A stretch of 64,000 nucleotides of DNA from Thelonectria olida (GCA_020736575.1 JAGPYM010000003.1:372001-436000); one strand, 5' to 3'. Shown: positions 48,771 to 60,538, numbered from the stretch's first letter. Made by a program: numbers and translations. Notes: generated from the letters alone by a model not told the origin.

Positions 48771-49934
48771 ATGGCCATTTTGACTCTTCGTGGTGTTTCT
48801 GTGTACGACGGCAACGACCTGACCGGCCCTTCCAACGTCGTTTTCAGTGCCAGTCCCGGCGATATCATCAGCTCCGACGTCGATGGCGGCGAGGACCCTG
48901 AGGAATCCGTCGACCTCGACACCGTCGTCGAAGGAGCCGGTTGCACGCTTCTGCCGGCCCTCGTCGACTGCTTCACCAACACTGCCGCTGCCGACACAGA
49001 CTTGCGGCTGTTTGCTTCGTTTGGCATCTCCACCGTCCTCGACATGTGCAGCACAACATCCGAGGTTGAGGCCATGCGCGCCGCCTCGGAATCAGAAATA
49101 GGTCTGCCGTCCTACCTGGCGTCGGGGACTGTGGCAACTGCCGAGACCGAGCTGCCGGATCACCTCTATAACCTTCGCGAGACTGATGCTCTGCAGTTGC
49201 CCTCTGAAGCCGACCAGTTTGTCACCTCCCGCGTCACTGGGCCCAACCGAGCCGATTATATCAAGGTGCTGGTCGACACCCCAGGGCTGGACGATGCGAC
49301 ACTTTCTGCCCTCGTGGACGCGGCGCATCGTCACGCAAGGCTGGCCGTTGCCCACGCGACCCAGACGAGAGCCTTTGCTCGCGCTTTGCGGGCGGGTTTC
49401 GACGTCATTACGCCAGTACCACTCAACGGCATCGTTGACGACGACACGGTCAACGGCATGGCTGCGAGGGGAGTTGCCTGCGTCCCGAGTCTTTGCATGC
49501 GACAGGCCAGGGCGCCCCTGCTTCGCCGAGGAGCTCAAGGTGGAGGTCCTTTTTCCATCTTGTCCGAGGGCATAGACGAATCGGGCGTGTACGACTTTGA
49601 ATACGCACTGCAGAACGTCAAGAAGCTTCACGCTGCTGGGGTGCGCATCTGCGCCGGTACCGAAGCCAACCAGACGTCGCCTTCGCCCGTGTCCATCGGC
49701 GAGAGCATCCACGGCGAGCTGGAACTGCTGGTCCGCGCTGGACTGTCGAACCGTGATGCACTACGAGCGGCCACGGTGGTTCCAGCCGAGGTTTTTGGGT
49801 TACAGGGCCGCGGCTCGTTGCGACCGGGCATGAGAGCCGACATGATTCTGTTGGAAGGGAACCCGTTGGAAGACATTGGTGCTACGAGGAGGATACGGAA
49901 GGTTTGGTTAGGCGGTGTCGAGGTGGATGCTTGA
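48771..49934 (+). CDS. Amidohydrolase-fold protein with atypical metal site
   Basis: Single exon, 387 residues. The fold is that of imidazolonepropionase-like amidohydrolases: an N-terminal beta sandwich, VEGAGCTLLPALVD, then a TIM barrel with FASFGISTVLDMC, YIKVLVD (Lys at the carbamylated-Lys position), ARLAVAHATQTRAF (His kept) and a C-terminal GRGSLRPGMRADMILLEGNPLEDI. However, the usual HxH after the first strand is replaced by F-x-N (DCFTN), the usual EHG region reads ITPVPLN, and GTDA is GTEA. Three of the expected metal ligands are therefore changed. The protein may be a pseudoenzyme, or may bind metal differently. The reading frame is intact with good coding bias, so it is not a decayed gene. 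Confidence 0.88.
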   Translation: MAILTLRGVSVYDGNDLTGPSNVVFSASPGDIISSDVDGGEDPEESVDLDTVVEGAGCTLLPALVDCFTNTAAADTDLRLFASFGISTVLDMCSTTSEVEAMRAASESEIGLPSYLASGTVATAETELPDHLYNLRETDALQLPSEADQFVTSRVTGPNRADYIKVLVDTPGLDDATLSALVDAAHRHARLAVAHATQTRAFARALRAGFDVITPVPLNGIVDDDTVNGMAARGVACVPSLCMRQARAPLLRRGAQGGGPFSILSEGIDESGVYDFEYALQNVKKLHAAGVRICAGTEANQTSPSPVSIGESIHGELELLVRAGLSNRDALRAATVVPAEVFGLQGRGSLRPGMRADMILLEGNPLEDIGATRRIRKVWLGGVEVDA

Positions 49935-50503
49935 TGGAGTTGGACTGTCTGGGTTTACTTGATTCATTTGTGATAGATGCAGGTCTAGGCCTTGATATTC
50001 ACTGCTTGACGATTAATGATACCATCTCTACCCGATGACTAGACGAGTGATTGGTTGCTTGTTTGTGACTAGACTTGAACGGAAAGACAGTAGTGGCTCC
50101 ATCGTCTATGCCGCCATGGTCTCTTCTTCCTGGTAGTCGAAAGTCGTGCTACCTGACTCAGCATTACCTCAATAGTCACATCTTTATCACATCTAGGACT
50201 AGTTGTCCTTGATTAGGTAGTCTATGCCTAGCTTATGGGCCCGACACCACACCACCTGCATCTCCCCTTACCTTGTCCGACTCCCCGATAATGGAGCACC
50301 CAAGCAATCGGGAGATATTTCCCGGCGTCACCAAGCATAGACGCTCACCGGCCAGCCATCTATGACGCCATAGCTGCCAACCAAACACCCACGCATAACA
50401 CTCCCACGAGCTTGATACACGGGCAAAGGCCGAAAGGATTCGCCCGTCTTCTCCATCATTGACTTATCCCCCAATCCATCGAATTCCAGCATCGCTTACC
50501 AAT
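49935..50503. other. Intergenic
   Basis: 569 bp; promoter of the following regulator. No feature recognised. Confidence 0.5.
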
Positions 50504-52765
50504 ATGCGAAAGCTACTTCCAAAGGGGGGCCAAGAAGACGAGCCCAGACACGGGGAGTCATCTAACCTCGTCAGACATAAGCGTCACCAGGTCTCCATCG
50601 CATGTCACGGTAAGTGAGGGGTTTCCGAGTGAGACCTTGACTAAACTGCATAGCCTGTCGAAAACGCAAGACCAAGGTCTTCCACCCTAAGCCCTGACTG
50701 GACGACCCTCAGTACTGACAACGCAGTGTGACAATCGACGCCCAGAATGCTTCATGTGCATCCGATTCAGAACAGAGTGCCATTTCCCCACGACAAAACG
50801 CAAAACTAAAAGCAAGGGAGATGATCCTGAAGCGCCGCCTCAAACCGAGGTGCATCTAAGAACCATCTTTGACCTTCTCCGTCGTAGTTCCGCCGATGAG
50901 TCCAACGAGATCCTCGATAGGATTCGACTAGCCCCGTCAGTTGATGATTTTGTTGAGACGTTTGCTGGCTCGGGGCTTCTCCCCCGTGTACAGGGAACCG
51001 GTTTGTTACAGGTCTAGCTTACATCTTCAGCTTAATCTAACAGATCGCACCAGGAGACTCCGACCTGTCTATCCAGGCTCCACCAGGTGCCTTTCTACTC
51101 AACAACAGCCTCTCACCCAGGTGTGTCTTGCCAGAGACGCTACTGTAATACTACTGCTGACTGTGCTAGCCTGGAGCCTTTGAGCATCTCTGGCGATCTG
51201 GTTGCAAAGTCCCCAGTCGGTCTCTTGCCTGTCGCTCAGTGGACGACGCTCTCGGTTGACAATAGATATCTTACGCATCTTTTGAATCTTTTCTTTTCCT
51301 GGGACCATACCCTAAGCCGTATCATCCACCGAACCATGTTTCTGAAAGAATTAAAGTCACAGGAAACATCCGGGCTCAAATTCTGCTCCAGCTTCTTGAT
51401 CCACTCCATTCTAGCCGTGTCTCATGTATGTGTCAAAGGCTCTTTGCTATCCTAGCTAATAGTGTAGCTCTACGTATCACAGGGAGTATCATCGCGTCAG
51501 CTCGATGAATTTCGTTCTCGAGGTCGTAGCTTCGCCGACGAAGCTCTTCGAATGCTAGAACAGGACCGACTAAACACGACAATACCGCTGGCTCAGGGTC
51601 TTGCTTTGCTCTGGATTTATGAAGACAATTATGGAGATCAGCATCGAGCTACAGCCTTCCTAGATGAGTTTTACCGGGTTCACGATGCTCTCGGGGTCAG
51701 TAACGTGGAGGACCCGGCACACGATGTAAATCACTCCAAGATGGAATGGCAAGCCCTGTCCTTTGTCAGCTGGGGTTTCTTCTGTCTGGAAGTGTAAGTG
51801 TCCAGGTGAGGGTTTGATATGGGCTAACACTCACAAGGAGAATCGCATTGATCTTGTCGCGCGAGATGCGAATCAGACGTCCGAAAATATCCAAGACCTT
51901 TGCAGATGCATATTCATCCATCTTTGCCGACCCCGAGGCATTGGAGTGCTCGTGGTTCCCGTATCCTAATTCCAGTCGACAGCCGTCCTACTTCAGGGAC
52001 GTCATGACTTATGAATGTCAGCTTGCAGAACTGGCCTGGGACGCGTCGTGCTTCTTTGCCCTGGCAAAGGAAGATGCGCCTCTCCCCGACTTTAACGCGG
52101 CCCAGACCATGTTCGATAAGCTTTTGGCATGGAATACCGGCATCACGCAGCGTTTTCTCCTGAACAGTCGTCTATTACCATCGGTTCTCTTCCTCGAGTA
52201 AGTAGAGCCCAGCCTTGAGTGCGCCACTAACCTAGCCAGTACTACCTTTGAGATGGTCCTTCTCGAGCTCCTGAGTTGTCTCTGCCGTTTCCCCTATTAC
52301 ATGGACGGCCAGACAATGGCTTCAACTCGAGCATCATACGGAGCCTCCATCATCTCCAACACATGGGAATATCGAGCAGCCCATGGGCTACGTCACGAAT
52401 ACTGGCTCAAGCAAGCATGTTTCTCAGCAGCGTCAGCGCTATTGCCTAGGCTTGGCGACATCCCAAGCTTCAGCAAGGTCATTGTCATGGCTTGTCAACT
52501 ACTCTATGCAATGGGAGGGTATTTGCCTGCGGCTAACAAATGTCTGTTGGCTATCAAAGTGCTTGCTCGGAAACAAAAGGTTGACCTACCGAAGCCGTGT
52601 CGAATACTGTTTTCCGGATTGGCTGTGAGAACGGGCAAGATTGTTTTGAGAGATGTTGGACTGATTCACCTGGGGCATGACGCGGTTGTTCCGGGTTCGG
52701 TTCATGAAGTTGCATTTTCAAGTCTGATTGAGGGCATTCGGAGTCTATCCGTAGTAAACAATTGA
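50504..52765 (+). CDS. Zn2Cys6 transcription factor, many small exons
   Basis: Eight exons: 50504-50609, 50654-50676, 50727-51011, 51044-51120, 51170-51425, 51468-51793, 51838-52197 and 52240-52765. They close to 652 residues. The cluster CHACRKRKTKCDNRRPEC then FMCIRFRTEC is interrupted by two introns, leaving a 23-base exon 2. The donor after exon 2 (GTCTTC) is weak. That after exon 3 could be GTCTAG at 51012 or GTACAG 24 bases earlier, so this boundary is uncertain. Past the cluster the protein has MHR-like helices (LTHLLNLFFSWDHTLSRIIHRTMF, PLAQGLALLWIYEDNYGD, LLELLSCLCRFPYYMDGQ), a build common among fungal nitrogen/carbon regulators. Nuclear; targets unknown. Followed head-to-tail by another regulator. 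Confidence 0.85.
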
Positions 52766-52806
52766 ATTGAGACTGGAGCTGCCACCACGACGTATCTTTA
52801 CTTGAA

Positions 52807-52828
52807 ATATATATATATATATATATGT
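52807..52828. repeat. (AT)n microsatellite
   Basis: About ten AT units in the 3' flank of the preceding gene. Confidence 0.9.
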
Positions 52829-53032
52829 ATGAAACAGTAGATATTCATAAGGAAAATATATAATTACATCCGTCTTGCGTAGTCGAAAACGAAATTGAGA
52901 AGAGTGCAGGGTAAGTCTGCAAGGAGAACCCCGCGATTCCTAGTGCCTGAGGTCAGCTGACGGCGCCCTCAGGCACCAACTGACTTCCTTCTTCAAGTGT
53001 ACTTCATTCTCAATCTTGTTTCGACTACCATC

Positions 53033-55012
53033 ATGAGCTTTAGGAGGAAACGTGTGGCATTGGCATGCAATTTTTGCCGCAGTCGGTGAGTTCTAAGCCA
53101 AGAGTGAAGACCAATGCTGATTGATCTAGCAAACGACGATGCGACGCACGGAAACCATCATGTTCGAATTGCATCGAGATGGAGGTTGACTGTCAGTACG
53201 ACGACGCACCGTCTCAAAGGTATTACGCTTCTTCCATCTGACGAATGCAGCTAAACGGTCAGAATCGACACCACAGGAGGCACGCGCGAGATACTTGGTC
53301 GGCTCCGAGACATTGAGGCAATACTCGAGAGCCAATCCGAGAGCTTGGCATCACTGTCGCAGCACCCGCCGTTGTCTCAAGCCCACGAGACGTCGCCGCA
53401 GAGTCAATCGTCGGTTCCCATGACGGGACTCCAAGGAGTGGGGGTGCCATTCTCACCCTGGCCATTTACCGGCTTCCAGCTTCAGTCGGAGCCAAACTTG
53501 CCCCCTTTGACCATTCCAATCAAGCACAAGACTTCGTCGAGCTATCTCCTGAGCCTGCCGGCCATGAAGGCGTTGATCGGAGACTATCCCGACGATTTGT
53601 TCTTTCTCCTCGAGTCGCGAAATCGATTGCCGCCCGAGCTGTCATTCGAAGACTGGCCTCCACGGCCAGAGATTGAGATTCGTCGCGACGTGGCTGATGA
53701 ACTGGTGTCGACCTTTTTTTCCTCGGCACACCACAACCACCCCATTCTCGACCAGGACGAGTTCCAAGAAGTCTACTCTCGCTTCCTCGAGACTGGCCCC
53801 GACCCCAGCATCGCGTCTGCACTTTGCATGGTGATATTTGCCCTTGGGACGGTCGCTTCATCTCACCCAGATCAGGAGCAATTCAGCACATCACCGCCGG
53901 GGATGCAATACATGCAGCACGCCATGCCCACTCTCATCTCACAGTCGTCGTGGTCCTTCTCGTACAGCCTCTTACTTCCACAGGCATTGGTACTGGCCAG
54001 CGTGTACTTTGCCTACATTGTGCGCCCATTGCAGAGTTGGCGACTCATCTACTCTGCATCCACCATCCTCCAGTTCAAGCTCTCTGGGTAGGTCTCCCAG
54101 GTATCACGACGACTGTGCTAATACTCTCAGAATTGACCCGAGACAAGAAGGCCCAAACTCGCGCGAGAGCATTATTCGCCTGTTTTGGTCTTGCTTCCTC
54201 GTTGAATGCGACCGTCTCGCAGAACTCGAACTCCCCCGCAGTGGCCTCCAGCAATTGACTGACGAAATCAGTCTTCCGAGCTGCACGAATCTCGGCCTCA
54301 TGCAATCGACGTGCTACCTCGCGGAAATCTCCATCCGAAGGCTGCTCAATCGCATCCATAATTCTCTCTACCCGAGCAAAAAGCACGTCCTCACCTTGTC
54401 GTCCACCCTGCTGACAGCCCACGATGACTTTTCCATCCAAGACGTGTCATCCATGATTGCTGTCTGTGATGAGCTGCACGCGCAGTTGGAAACATGGCAC
54501 GCGTCCATCCCAGAGGCTTTTCGTCCCGCTCTGGGTGTTGGCACTCCCGCAGTAGAGTCCAACGATCGCGAAGCTGTGCTGCGAATACGCTATTTCGCAG
54601 CGCGACACATTATTTATCGCCCGTTCCTGCTCTACATTGTCACGCACGGCATGGAACATACGACCGAGTCCATGATTGAAAAGGCCGCCCTCTGCATAGA
54701 GAGCTGTCGATATTACATTCACAACACCACGAGGGTTCTGGTCGGGCCAAGCCAGTACACCTGGACCTTTTCTCTATCGTACGTCTCTTCTCCCGGTTGT
54801 GGCATTTCTGACTCTCTAGGTCGCTCGGGGCAATTGTCGTCCTCACCCTCGCCTCCCTCAGCCCGGATCTGCGACACTTGGTGCTCGACATTGATGAATT
54901 GCAGTCCATTGCCATCAACAACATCCGGCCATGGGCCTTCTCGAGTCTCGAAGCCGTCGTGTCCATTTTAGAAGATGTTCAAAGAAAGCAGCGAATTCTA
55001 GCTCGTGTATAA
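53033..55012 (+). CDS. Zn2Cys6 transcription factor with MHR domain
   Basis: Five exons (53033-53085, 53130-53219, 53263-54087, 54131-54778, 54820-55012) give 602 residues. The cluster CNFCRSRKRRCDARKPSC then SNCIEMEVDC starts at residue 12 and is split by intron 1. A short REILGRLRDIEAILES helix follows as a linker/dimer segment. MHR features: YLLSLPAMKALIGDYPDDLFFLLESR, AHHNHPILDQDEFQEVY, RLFWSCFLVECDRLAELELP and RYFAARHIIYRPFLLYIV. Its stop lies 33 bp from the stop of the convergent dehydratase gene, making the sugar-acid genes its closest candidate targets. Confidence 0.92.
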
Positions 55013-55045
55013 CGATGTTTAAGAGTCATTTATCATACAATACAG

Positions 55046-56556
55046 TTATAATTCTCCCCCGGTAGGTTGAGCGATGATCTCCTGGCCAATCTCACTCCCC
55101 CAGAAGCTACCGTTGGGGTAGGTGTACTTTTCCAGCGCCTCGTCGGTGTACCCGGTCGAGTACCCAGGGGCCAACGGCGTCACATAGTGTGCGTTTTCAA
55201 TCTTGGAGGGGTGACGCAGGTTCTCACGATGGCTGTCGGCATTTTCTAGCATCGATTTGCGACCACTGATGGCAATGTAGTCGATGGTGCTCAAGTGCGA
55301 CGTCAGCTCTGTCAATCCCATGGCTCCATTGTGAGGAACACACGGGACGTTGAACTTGAGGGCCATAATCATGACGGCCTAGGACAGTTAGCTTGAACAA
55401 CGTCCCGATGAGGGACTTACCAGGCACTCGTTGACGCTACCCAGGCGCACAGCGTCAATTTGACAAACGTCTGTCGCCTCTGCCTGTAGCAGCTGCTTGA
55501 ACGTCACTCGGTTTTGCGCAGCTTCTCCGGTAGCAACGCCCACACCGTATGGCTTGAGGGCTTTGCGGATAGTGGCATGGCCTAGGACGTCATCTGGGTT
55601 TGTGGGCTCCTCGATAAAGACTGGCTTGAACTCGACCAAGTGCTTCATGTACTCGATGGCTTCTGGTACGCTCCATACCTACACTGGTCAGAACCACACT
55701 TGCATCGGCAGAGTCTTCTTACCTGGTTGGCGTCAATCATGATTTGGTGTCCCTTGTCATAGCCGAGCACTGCCCTCACGGCCGAGAGACGCCCACGATC
55801 GGCCTCGATGCTCGTTCCGACCTTGAACTTGAAGACGGTGTATCCAGCTGCAATCGTCTCCTCGAGCACCTCTTTCATGCGATCGCCAGAGAATGCAAGC
55901 CACCCTGGGGATGTAGTGTATGCTGGAACTGCCCTGTTCTCCATGGCCTCTCGCAGACGGGCCTCCTTGTTCTTCTGTGTCTTGTTAAGCAGTTCAATGC
56001 CTTCTTCCGGGGTAATGACGTCTGTAATGTATCGAAAGTCGATGCATCGGACAATCTCCTCGGGCGTCATGTCACAGACAATCTGCCAAACAGGCTTGCC
56101 TAGGATCTTACCCCAAAGGTCCCAGACAGCATTGAGAACACCGGCAACGGCCAAATGCGTAACGCTCTTTTCAGGGCCGATCCAACGATACTGAGAGTCA
56201 GACACCATGTATCTGAACGTCTTGCCCATGTTTCGCGTGAGCTCATGCATCGTCTTGCCGACGACTCTCTTGGCAAAGATGTCGAGGGCCATGCAAATCA
56301 ATTCGCTGCCTCGACCATTGCTAAAGGCCTGAGTTGTTAATGAGCGTTCTTGGCTAAGGATTGGTGCACTTACAATGCCCTCTCCAATGAGTCCATCACG
56401 ATTTGTCACGAGCTGAATGTACGGGTGCGAACCATTGGTGCCCACGTGCATGGCATCGGAACCAACACCATCTAGACTTGTTGGGAATCTCAAGTCTGTG
56501 ACTTTAAACGACGTGATGGTAATGTCGTGCTCTGAGAATGACGGTAGAGAACCCAT
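55046..56556 (-). CDS. Acid-sugar dehydratase, enolase superfamily (L-galactonate/L-fuconate dehydratase-like)
   Basis: Four exons (56556-56374, 56328-55723, 55678-55421, 55378-55046) give 459 residues from [11 protein letters not shown]. Landmarks of the fungal L-galactonate dehydratase / FucD group: [50 protein letters not shown] and [14 protein letters not shown]. The catalytic residues are visible: KFK at the end of the second barrel strand, metal-binding Asp in IDANQVWSVPEA, Glu in FIEEPT, Glu in ATGE, and His in VPHNGAMG. It removes water from an aldonate to give a 2-keto-3-deoxy acid. The exact sugar (galactonate, fuconate or other) is not settled by sequence. The divergent aldolase is the logical next step. 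Confidence 0.93.
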
Positions 56557-56949
56557 TGTAGCGGTTATTGATGATGCAGAATAGTCTAACGAAGCGAGGA
56601 TTGAATTCAGGATAAGAGCATTGATATTGTTCCCACCGAGCAGCTTCACTCCTCCCCACGCTGCAACATACGATGCATGATGCCGGTTGCTTGCCGTTCT
56701 TCCCCGTCATGACTCGCGAATCCAGCTTGGCGATGCGGGGAACTGCGGAGGGATGGTGATGGTGGTGTGGAGTTGCCGCCTCCCCCCGACGGATGCATGG
56801 CTGCTTCTTTCATGTCGTGATGGTATTGTACTGCTGGATGATGCTGGTGATTTTAAATTGACTGATTGAAATTGAACGCCTGTAGACTATAGTCCTGATG
56901 GTTGCTTGACCTCGTGCCTACCTATCAATCCTTGACTCGACTCATCAGA
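56557..56949. promoter_or_regulatory. Divergent promoter (dehydratase / aldolase)
   Basis: 393 bp between start codons, with several CGG/CCG triplets (CCCCGACGG near 56788, GATGCGGGGAACTGCGGAGG near 56733-56752). These could serve a Zn2Cys6 regulator. Co-expression of the pair is inferred. Confidence 0.5.
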
Positions 56950-57927
56950 ATGCCCAAGCCACTCCTCCCTGGCATCTATGCACCCACCCAAGTCTTTTAC
57001 AAGGACGGCAAAGACGAAAGTCTCGACGAAGCCGTCATCAAGAAGCATGCCGTTCGTCTTGCAAAAGCCGGCGTGGCTGGCATCGTCACCAACGGTTCCA
57101 ACGGAGAAGCCGTCTATCTGACTCCCGAGGAACGATACCAAGTGACCAAGCTGACCCGAGCTGCTTTGGACGACGAGGGCTTCTCTCATCTTCCCGTCAT
57201 TGTCGGGGCATCTGATCAATCCGTTCCGGGGACGTTGCGTCTATGTCACGATGCGGCCGATGCGGGTGGTGATGCCGTTCTTCTCCTGGTTCCTAGCTTT
57301 TTCAAATGGGCCATGACCCCAAAGACAATCGAGGAATACTTCTTTGCCGTGGCGGATAAGAGCCCGCTGCCTTTGATTATCTACAACTATCCAGGCGCTG
57401 TGGCAGGGATCGATCTGGACTCTGACCAGTTGATTAAGCTGGCACAGCACGAAAACATTATCGGCACCAAGTTCACCTGCGGCAGCGTTGGAAAGCTGGC
57501 ACGCGTTGCAGAGGCTACGTCTCCAGTCTCACAAGTCTTTTCCTCATCCACGCCGCAATACTTTGCCTTTTCAGGCGTTGCCGACTTTATATCCTCGTCG
57601 GTCGAGGTTGGCGCCAGCGGAGCAATCGTCGGCGCAGCCAACGTGTTTCCTCGCGCGTGCGTCGATGTGTACAATCTGGCGGTGCGGGGGAAGCGCGAAG
57701 AAGCGATGAAGGCGCAGTTGAGGCTGGCCAAGGCGGACTGGGAGCTGACGAAGCGGGCAATTCCGGGGTTCAAGGCTATTCTTGAGCGCTGGTTTGGGTA
57801 CGGGGGGATCCCGAGAGGGCCGATGTCTGCGCTGAGCGAGGGGGAGAAGGAGAAGCTGTTTAGAGATGTTGGTTGGATGATGGAGGTTGAAGAGAAACTA
57901 GAAGATTTGGGAGTGGTTAGAAACTAG
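56950..57927 (+). CDS. DapA-family aldolase (2-keto-3-deoxy-acid aldolase-like)
   Basis: Single exon, 325 residues, starting at MPKPLLPGIYAPT. A TIM-barrel class I aldolase: TNGSNGEAVYLTPEER (substrate carboxylate loop, 47-62), catalytic Tyr in IIYNYPG (about Tyr145) and Schiff-base Lys in IIGTKFTCGSV (Lys174). Bacterial dihydrodipicolinate synthases share the fold, but fungi make lysine by aminoadipate and use this group for catabolism, for example 2-keto-3-deoxy-L-galactonate aldolase. It would split the dehydratase product into pyruvate plus an aldehyde (L-glyceraldehyde or lactaldehyde, depending on the sugar). Divergent from the dehydratase. Confidence 0.93.
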   Translation: MPKPLLPGIYAPTQVFYKDGKDESLDEAVIKKHAVRLAKAGVAGIVTNGSNGEAVYLTPEERYQVTKLTRAALDDEGFSHLPVIVGASDQSVPGTLRLCHDAADAGGDAVLLLVPSFFKWAMTPKTIEEYFFAVADKSPLPLIIYNYPGAVAGIDLDSDQLIKLAQHENIIGTKFTCGSVGKLARVAEATSPVSQVFSSSTPQYFAFSGVADFISSSVEVGASGAIVGAANVFPRACVDVYNLAVRGKREEAMKAQLRLAKADWELTKRAIPGFKAILERWFGYGGIPRGPMSALSEGEKEKLFRDVGWMMEVEEKLEDLGVVRN

Positions 57928-58580
57928 GGATCGACTTGCGGTTATAGATACATTAGTTCTCGAAAGCCATTCATGATAACCTGACATATCCCGGCATCCA
58001 ACACATCAGTTGATTGGATAAATGAATGCAACTACAACAACCGGTCTTGGCATGTTAACTGTTGGAGAGCATGTTGAGACGCTACGATTGCATAACTACT
58101 CAATTCTCAAACCTCGGTTCTAACTAGAGAACCATGTTGACTGAGAATGTGCCTTGGATAGACTGTAGCCGTTAGAGTGCACGGTTCTCCCATTTCACCT
58201 ATATCTGGAAAGTCGGAGAAAGTCTGGCCTCTATCACTCTGTGCCCTATCCAAGTAATTCGGAGGCAGGTCTTGGAAGCATTGGGAGAGCTTTCAGGTCG
58301 TTGCGCTTCAATTCTTGCGTGATAGCTCAGTCCTAGACCGTGGCCCAGCACTCATGGCCACGCAACTTAGTCTGCATATCGCTGCCCAACGCTGACAATT
58401 GGGCACCAAGACATCAAAGAATACAACTTGATAACAAGACTCAGAAGAGAGCGAATAATCACTGCTGAGTGCTACACACATTCCGCCTCTTACCGGTTTA
58501 TGCTCGACCACGTCTCTCAACCTTGTTTTTCACTACTGTATTATATTCCGACAGTCTGGGATTGCTCTGCACCTTCAGTC
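57928..58580. other. Intergenic, 0.65 kb
   Basis: 3' flank of the aldolase and upstream region of the HET pseudogene. Nothing recognised. Confidence 0.5.
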
Positions 58581-60538
58581 ATGGCAAGCGACGAAGGCAA
58601 GTTGTGCAAGACATGCCAAGCGACTTTGCGCGGAGAAAACACCATCGGCTCCAATCAGCTTTACAAGACCGATAGACGAGTTCGAGAGTCTTCACCATGA
58701 GACATATTCCGACTTTCCTCGAGCAAGAATGATGGCTGTTTCATATGTGCCTGGTTGTGGGCAAATCATGTTCCCCCGCCTTCTACCCAAGAGATCGCAG
58801 CAAGGCCTTTGTCCCTCGAGGTATTTCGGATTTATTGCCATGCGGAAGATCGTATAAGAAGCGATGTACGGACTGTCGACTTCCATGTCAGTTGCATTTG
58901 GGCTGCCCCCTTTGAGATTCAGAGTACGCCTCCGCACGTTCTCATCCTAGAAGCACAACACTAATTTGATTTCTCTCAGTACGTTTGAGCCAGTCAAGGG
59001 AGCATGGGCCATCAGGCAACCACTTCAAGGCGGGTTCATGGTCTACCTTTGGTTCCGAGGTCGGGTCTTCTCAGGATTTGGAAACCATTCGAAGCTGGAT
59101 TTCACTCTGCGAAGCTGGACATAAACACTGCTGCTCTGCCAATTCACCGACCGACGCATTCTTCCCTGCCAAGATCATCGATGTCCAAGACATTCCGCTC
59201 GGTGCAGTGCACCTGTGGGACAGAGAATACGTTCAGTCTCAGACTCGTATTGATCAGACCGATGCCGTGACAGGAAAACCATTGCCCAGCTACCCGTCCT
59301 ACTGGGCCTTGTCCCACCGCTGGGGGTGTCGAAACATCCTGAAGCTTTCAAGTAGCACGGAGCACCAGTTTCGTCAGGGTATCGCCATAGAGCAGTTGTC
59401 ACCTACCTTTCGCGATGCAGCTCATCTCGTCCACCGCCTCGGCTACAGATATCTCTGGATCGACTCAATATGCACCTTCCAAGACTCAAATATTGACTGG
59501 CAAAGGAAGCCAACGCGATGGCTGATGTCTACAGCCACTCACATTGCAATATATCCGCCATCGGTGCGTCATTCGACTCTTCCAACGGAGGCTTGTTTTA
59601 CAAGAGGAGACTTGGTTCGAGACTTATATTTCCTTTCATGATTAGGCAGTCAGTGAAAAGTTACGGCTCCTACAACTCCAATGGGCCGTGGGTGGTGTGG
59701 AATGATTCAGCGTGGCACAGCGAAACTGAGAGTGCGCCTCTGAGCTCACGGGGCTGCGTCGTCCAGGAACGGTTCTTAGCCACACGCGTCGTTCATTTCA
59801 CTAAGAACCAGATCTAGTAGGAGTGTCTTGAGAGTACCTGCTGTACCACCGATCCCGGAGGAAGCAACCTGAGGCTTGGCATGGTCTCGCCGTCACAGCC
59901 AACTTCGACGGGCTTCAAGTCGTCAAGGCTGAATCTGGCAAAGGTCAAGGCGGAAGCTGCTTCCGGGCGGCACCCGAGACTTTCAGACTATGAGCATCAT
60001 CAGTTCCGGGGCGTCATAGTTACTCTTTACCTCAATTGCGACCTCACCGTGGAGTCGGACAAGTTCAGCTCCACATTCACCGAGCAGAGTTCCCATCAAT
60101 GCCAGCGTCTCTTATCAGACTTTTTGGCGTCCGCGTCGTACCGGACTCTCCTGACGGCGATTCGACTGGGTTACTACGATCTGCAGAACTGGATACCCAA
60201 TGCATGCTGTACTATGGCGAGGACCGTTGAAGAGGCTTTCTGTATATACGGACAAGGAGAAAAGCAATTTATACGATGAGGAGGAGTACGAATCGTCCAA
60301 ACTCAGCTTCGATACATCACATATGGTCGAGAGATTTCTAGGGGCGGACGAGATAGTGGGTGTGTGTTTACCAGTATGCGCCGCATATGCGGGTTACGGG
60401 GGAGGGCACAACACGTTCCTGCTACTGGAACATGAAACGCGCAATAGGTTTAGACGAGTTGGATTGCTGAAGCTAAGGACGATTGGGAAATGGATTTCTG
60501 GGTGGTCTGGGACAGGCACAGATATCACACTTGTTTGA
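58581..60538 (+). pseudogene. Decayed HET-domain (heterokaryon incompatibility) gene
   Basis: Pieces of one HET protein lie in order but in different frames: an N-terminal LCKTCQA segment (58581), a DGCFICAWLW segment (about 58733), the HET core YWALSHRWG ... YRYLWIDSICTFQD (about 59300-59480), DVYSHSHCNISA (from 59518) and a C-terminal stretch ending at 60538. Breaks seen: a stop at 58698-58700 with frame changes around it; a break near 58961-58985 (possibly an intron); loss of one base near 59501-59510; two adjacent in-frame TAG codons at 59815-59820; and a further frame change near 60235-60280. HET proteins trigger cell death on non-self fusion; this copy cannot make a full product as it stands. 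The tandem stops look like RIP. Confidence 0.82.

Noticed and set aside
56950..57927. Dihydrodipicolinate synthase for lysine synthesis
   Set aside because: Fungi make lysine by the aminoadipate route, and the gene is paired with an acid-sugar dehydratase; a catabolic keto-deoxy-acid aldolase is more likely.
58985..60279. Functional HET gene with extra introns
   Set aside because: The two adjacent in-frame TAG codons and the one-base shift near 59505 have no splice sites around them that would remove them; only the break near 58961-58985 could be an intron.
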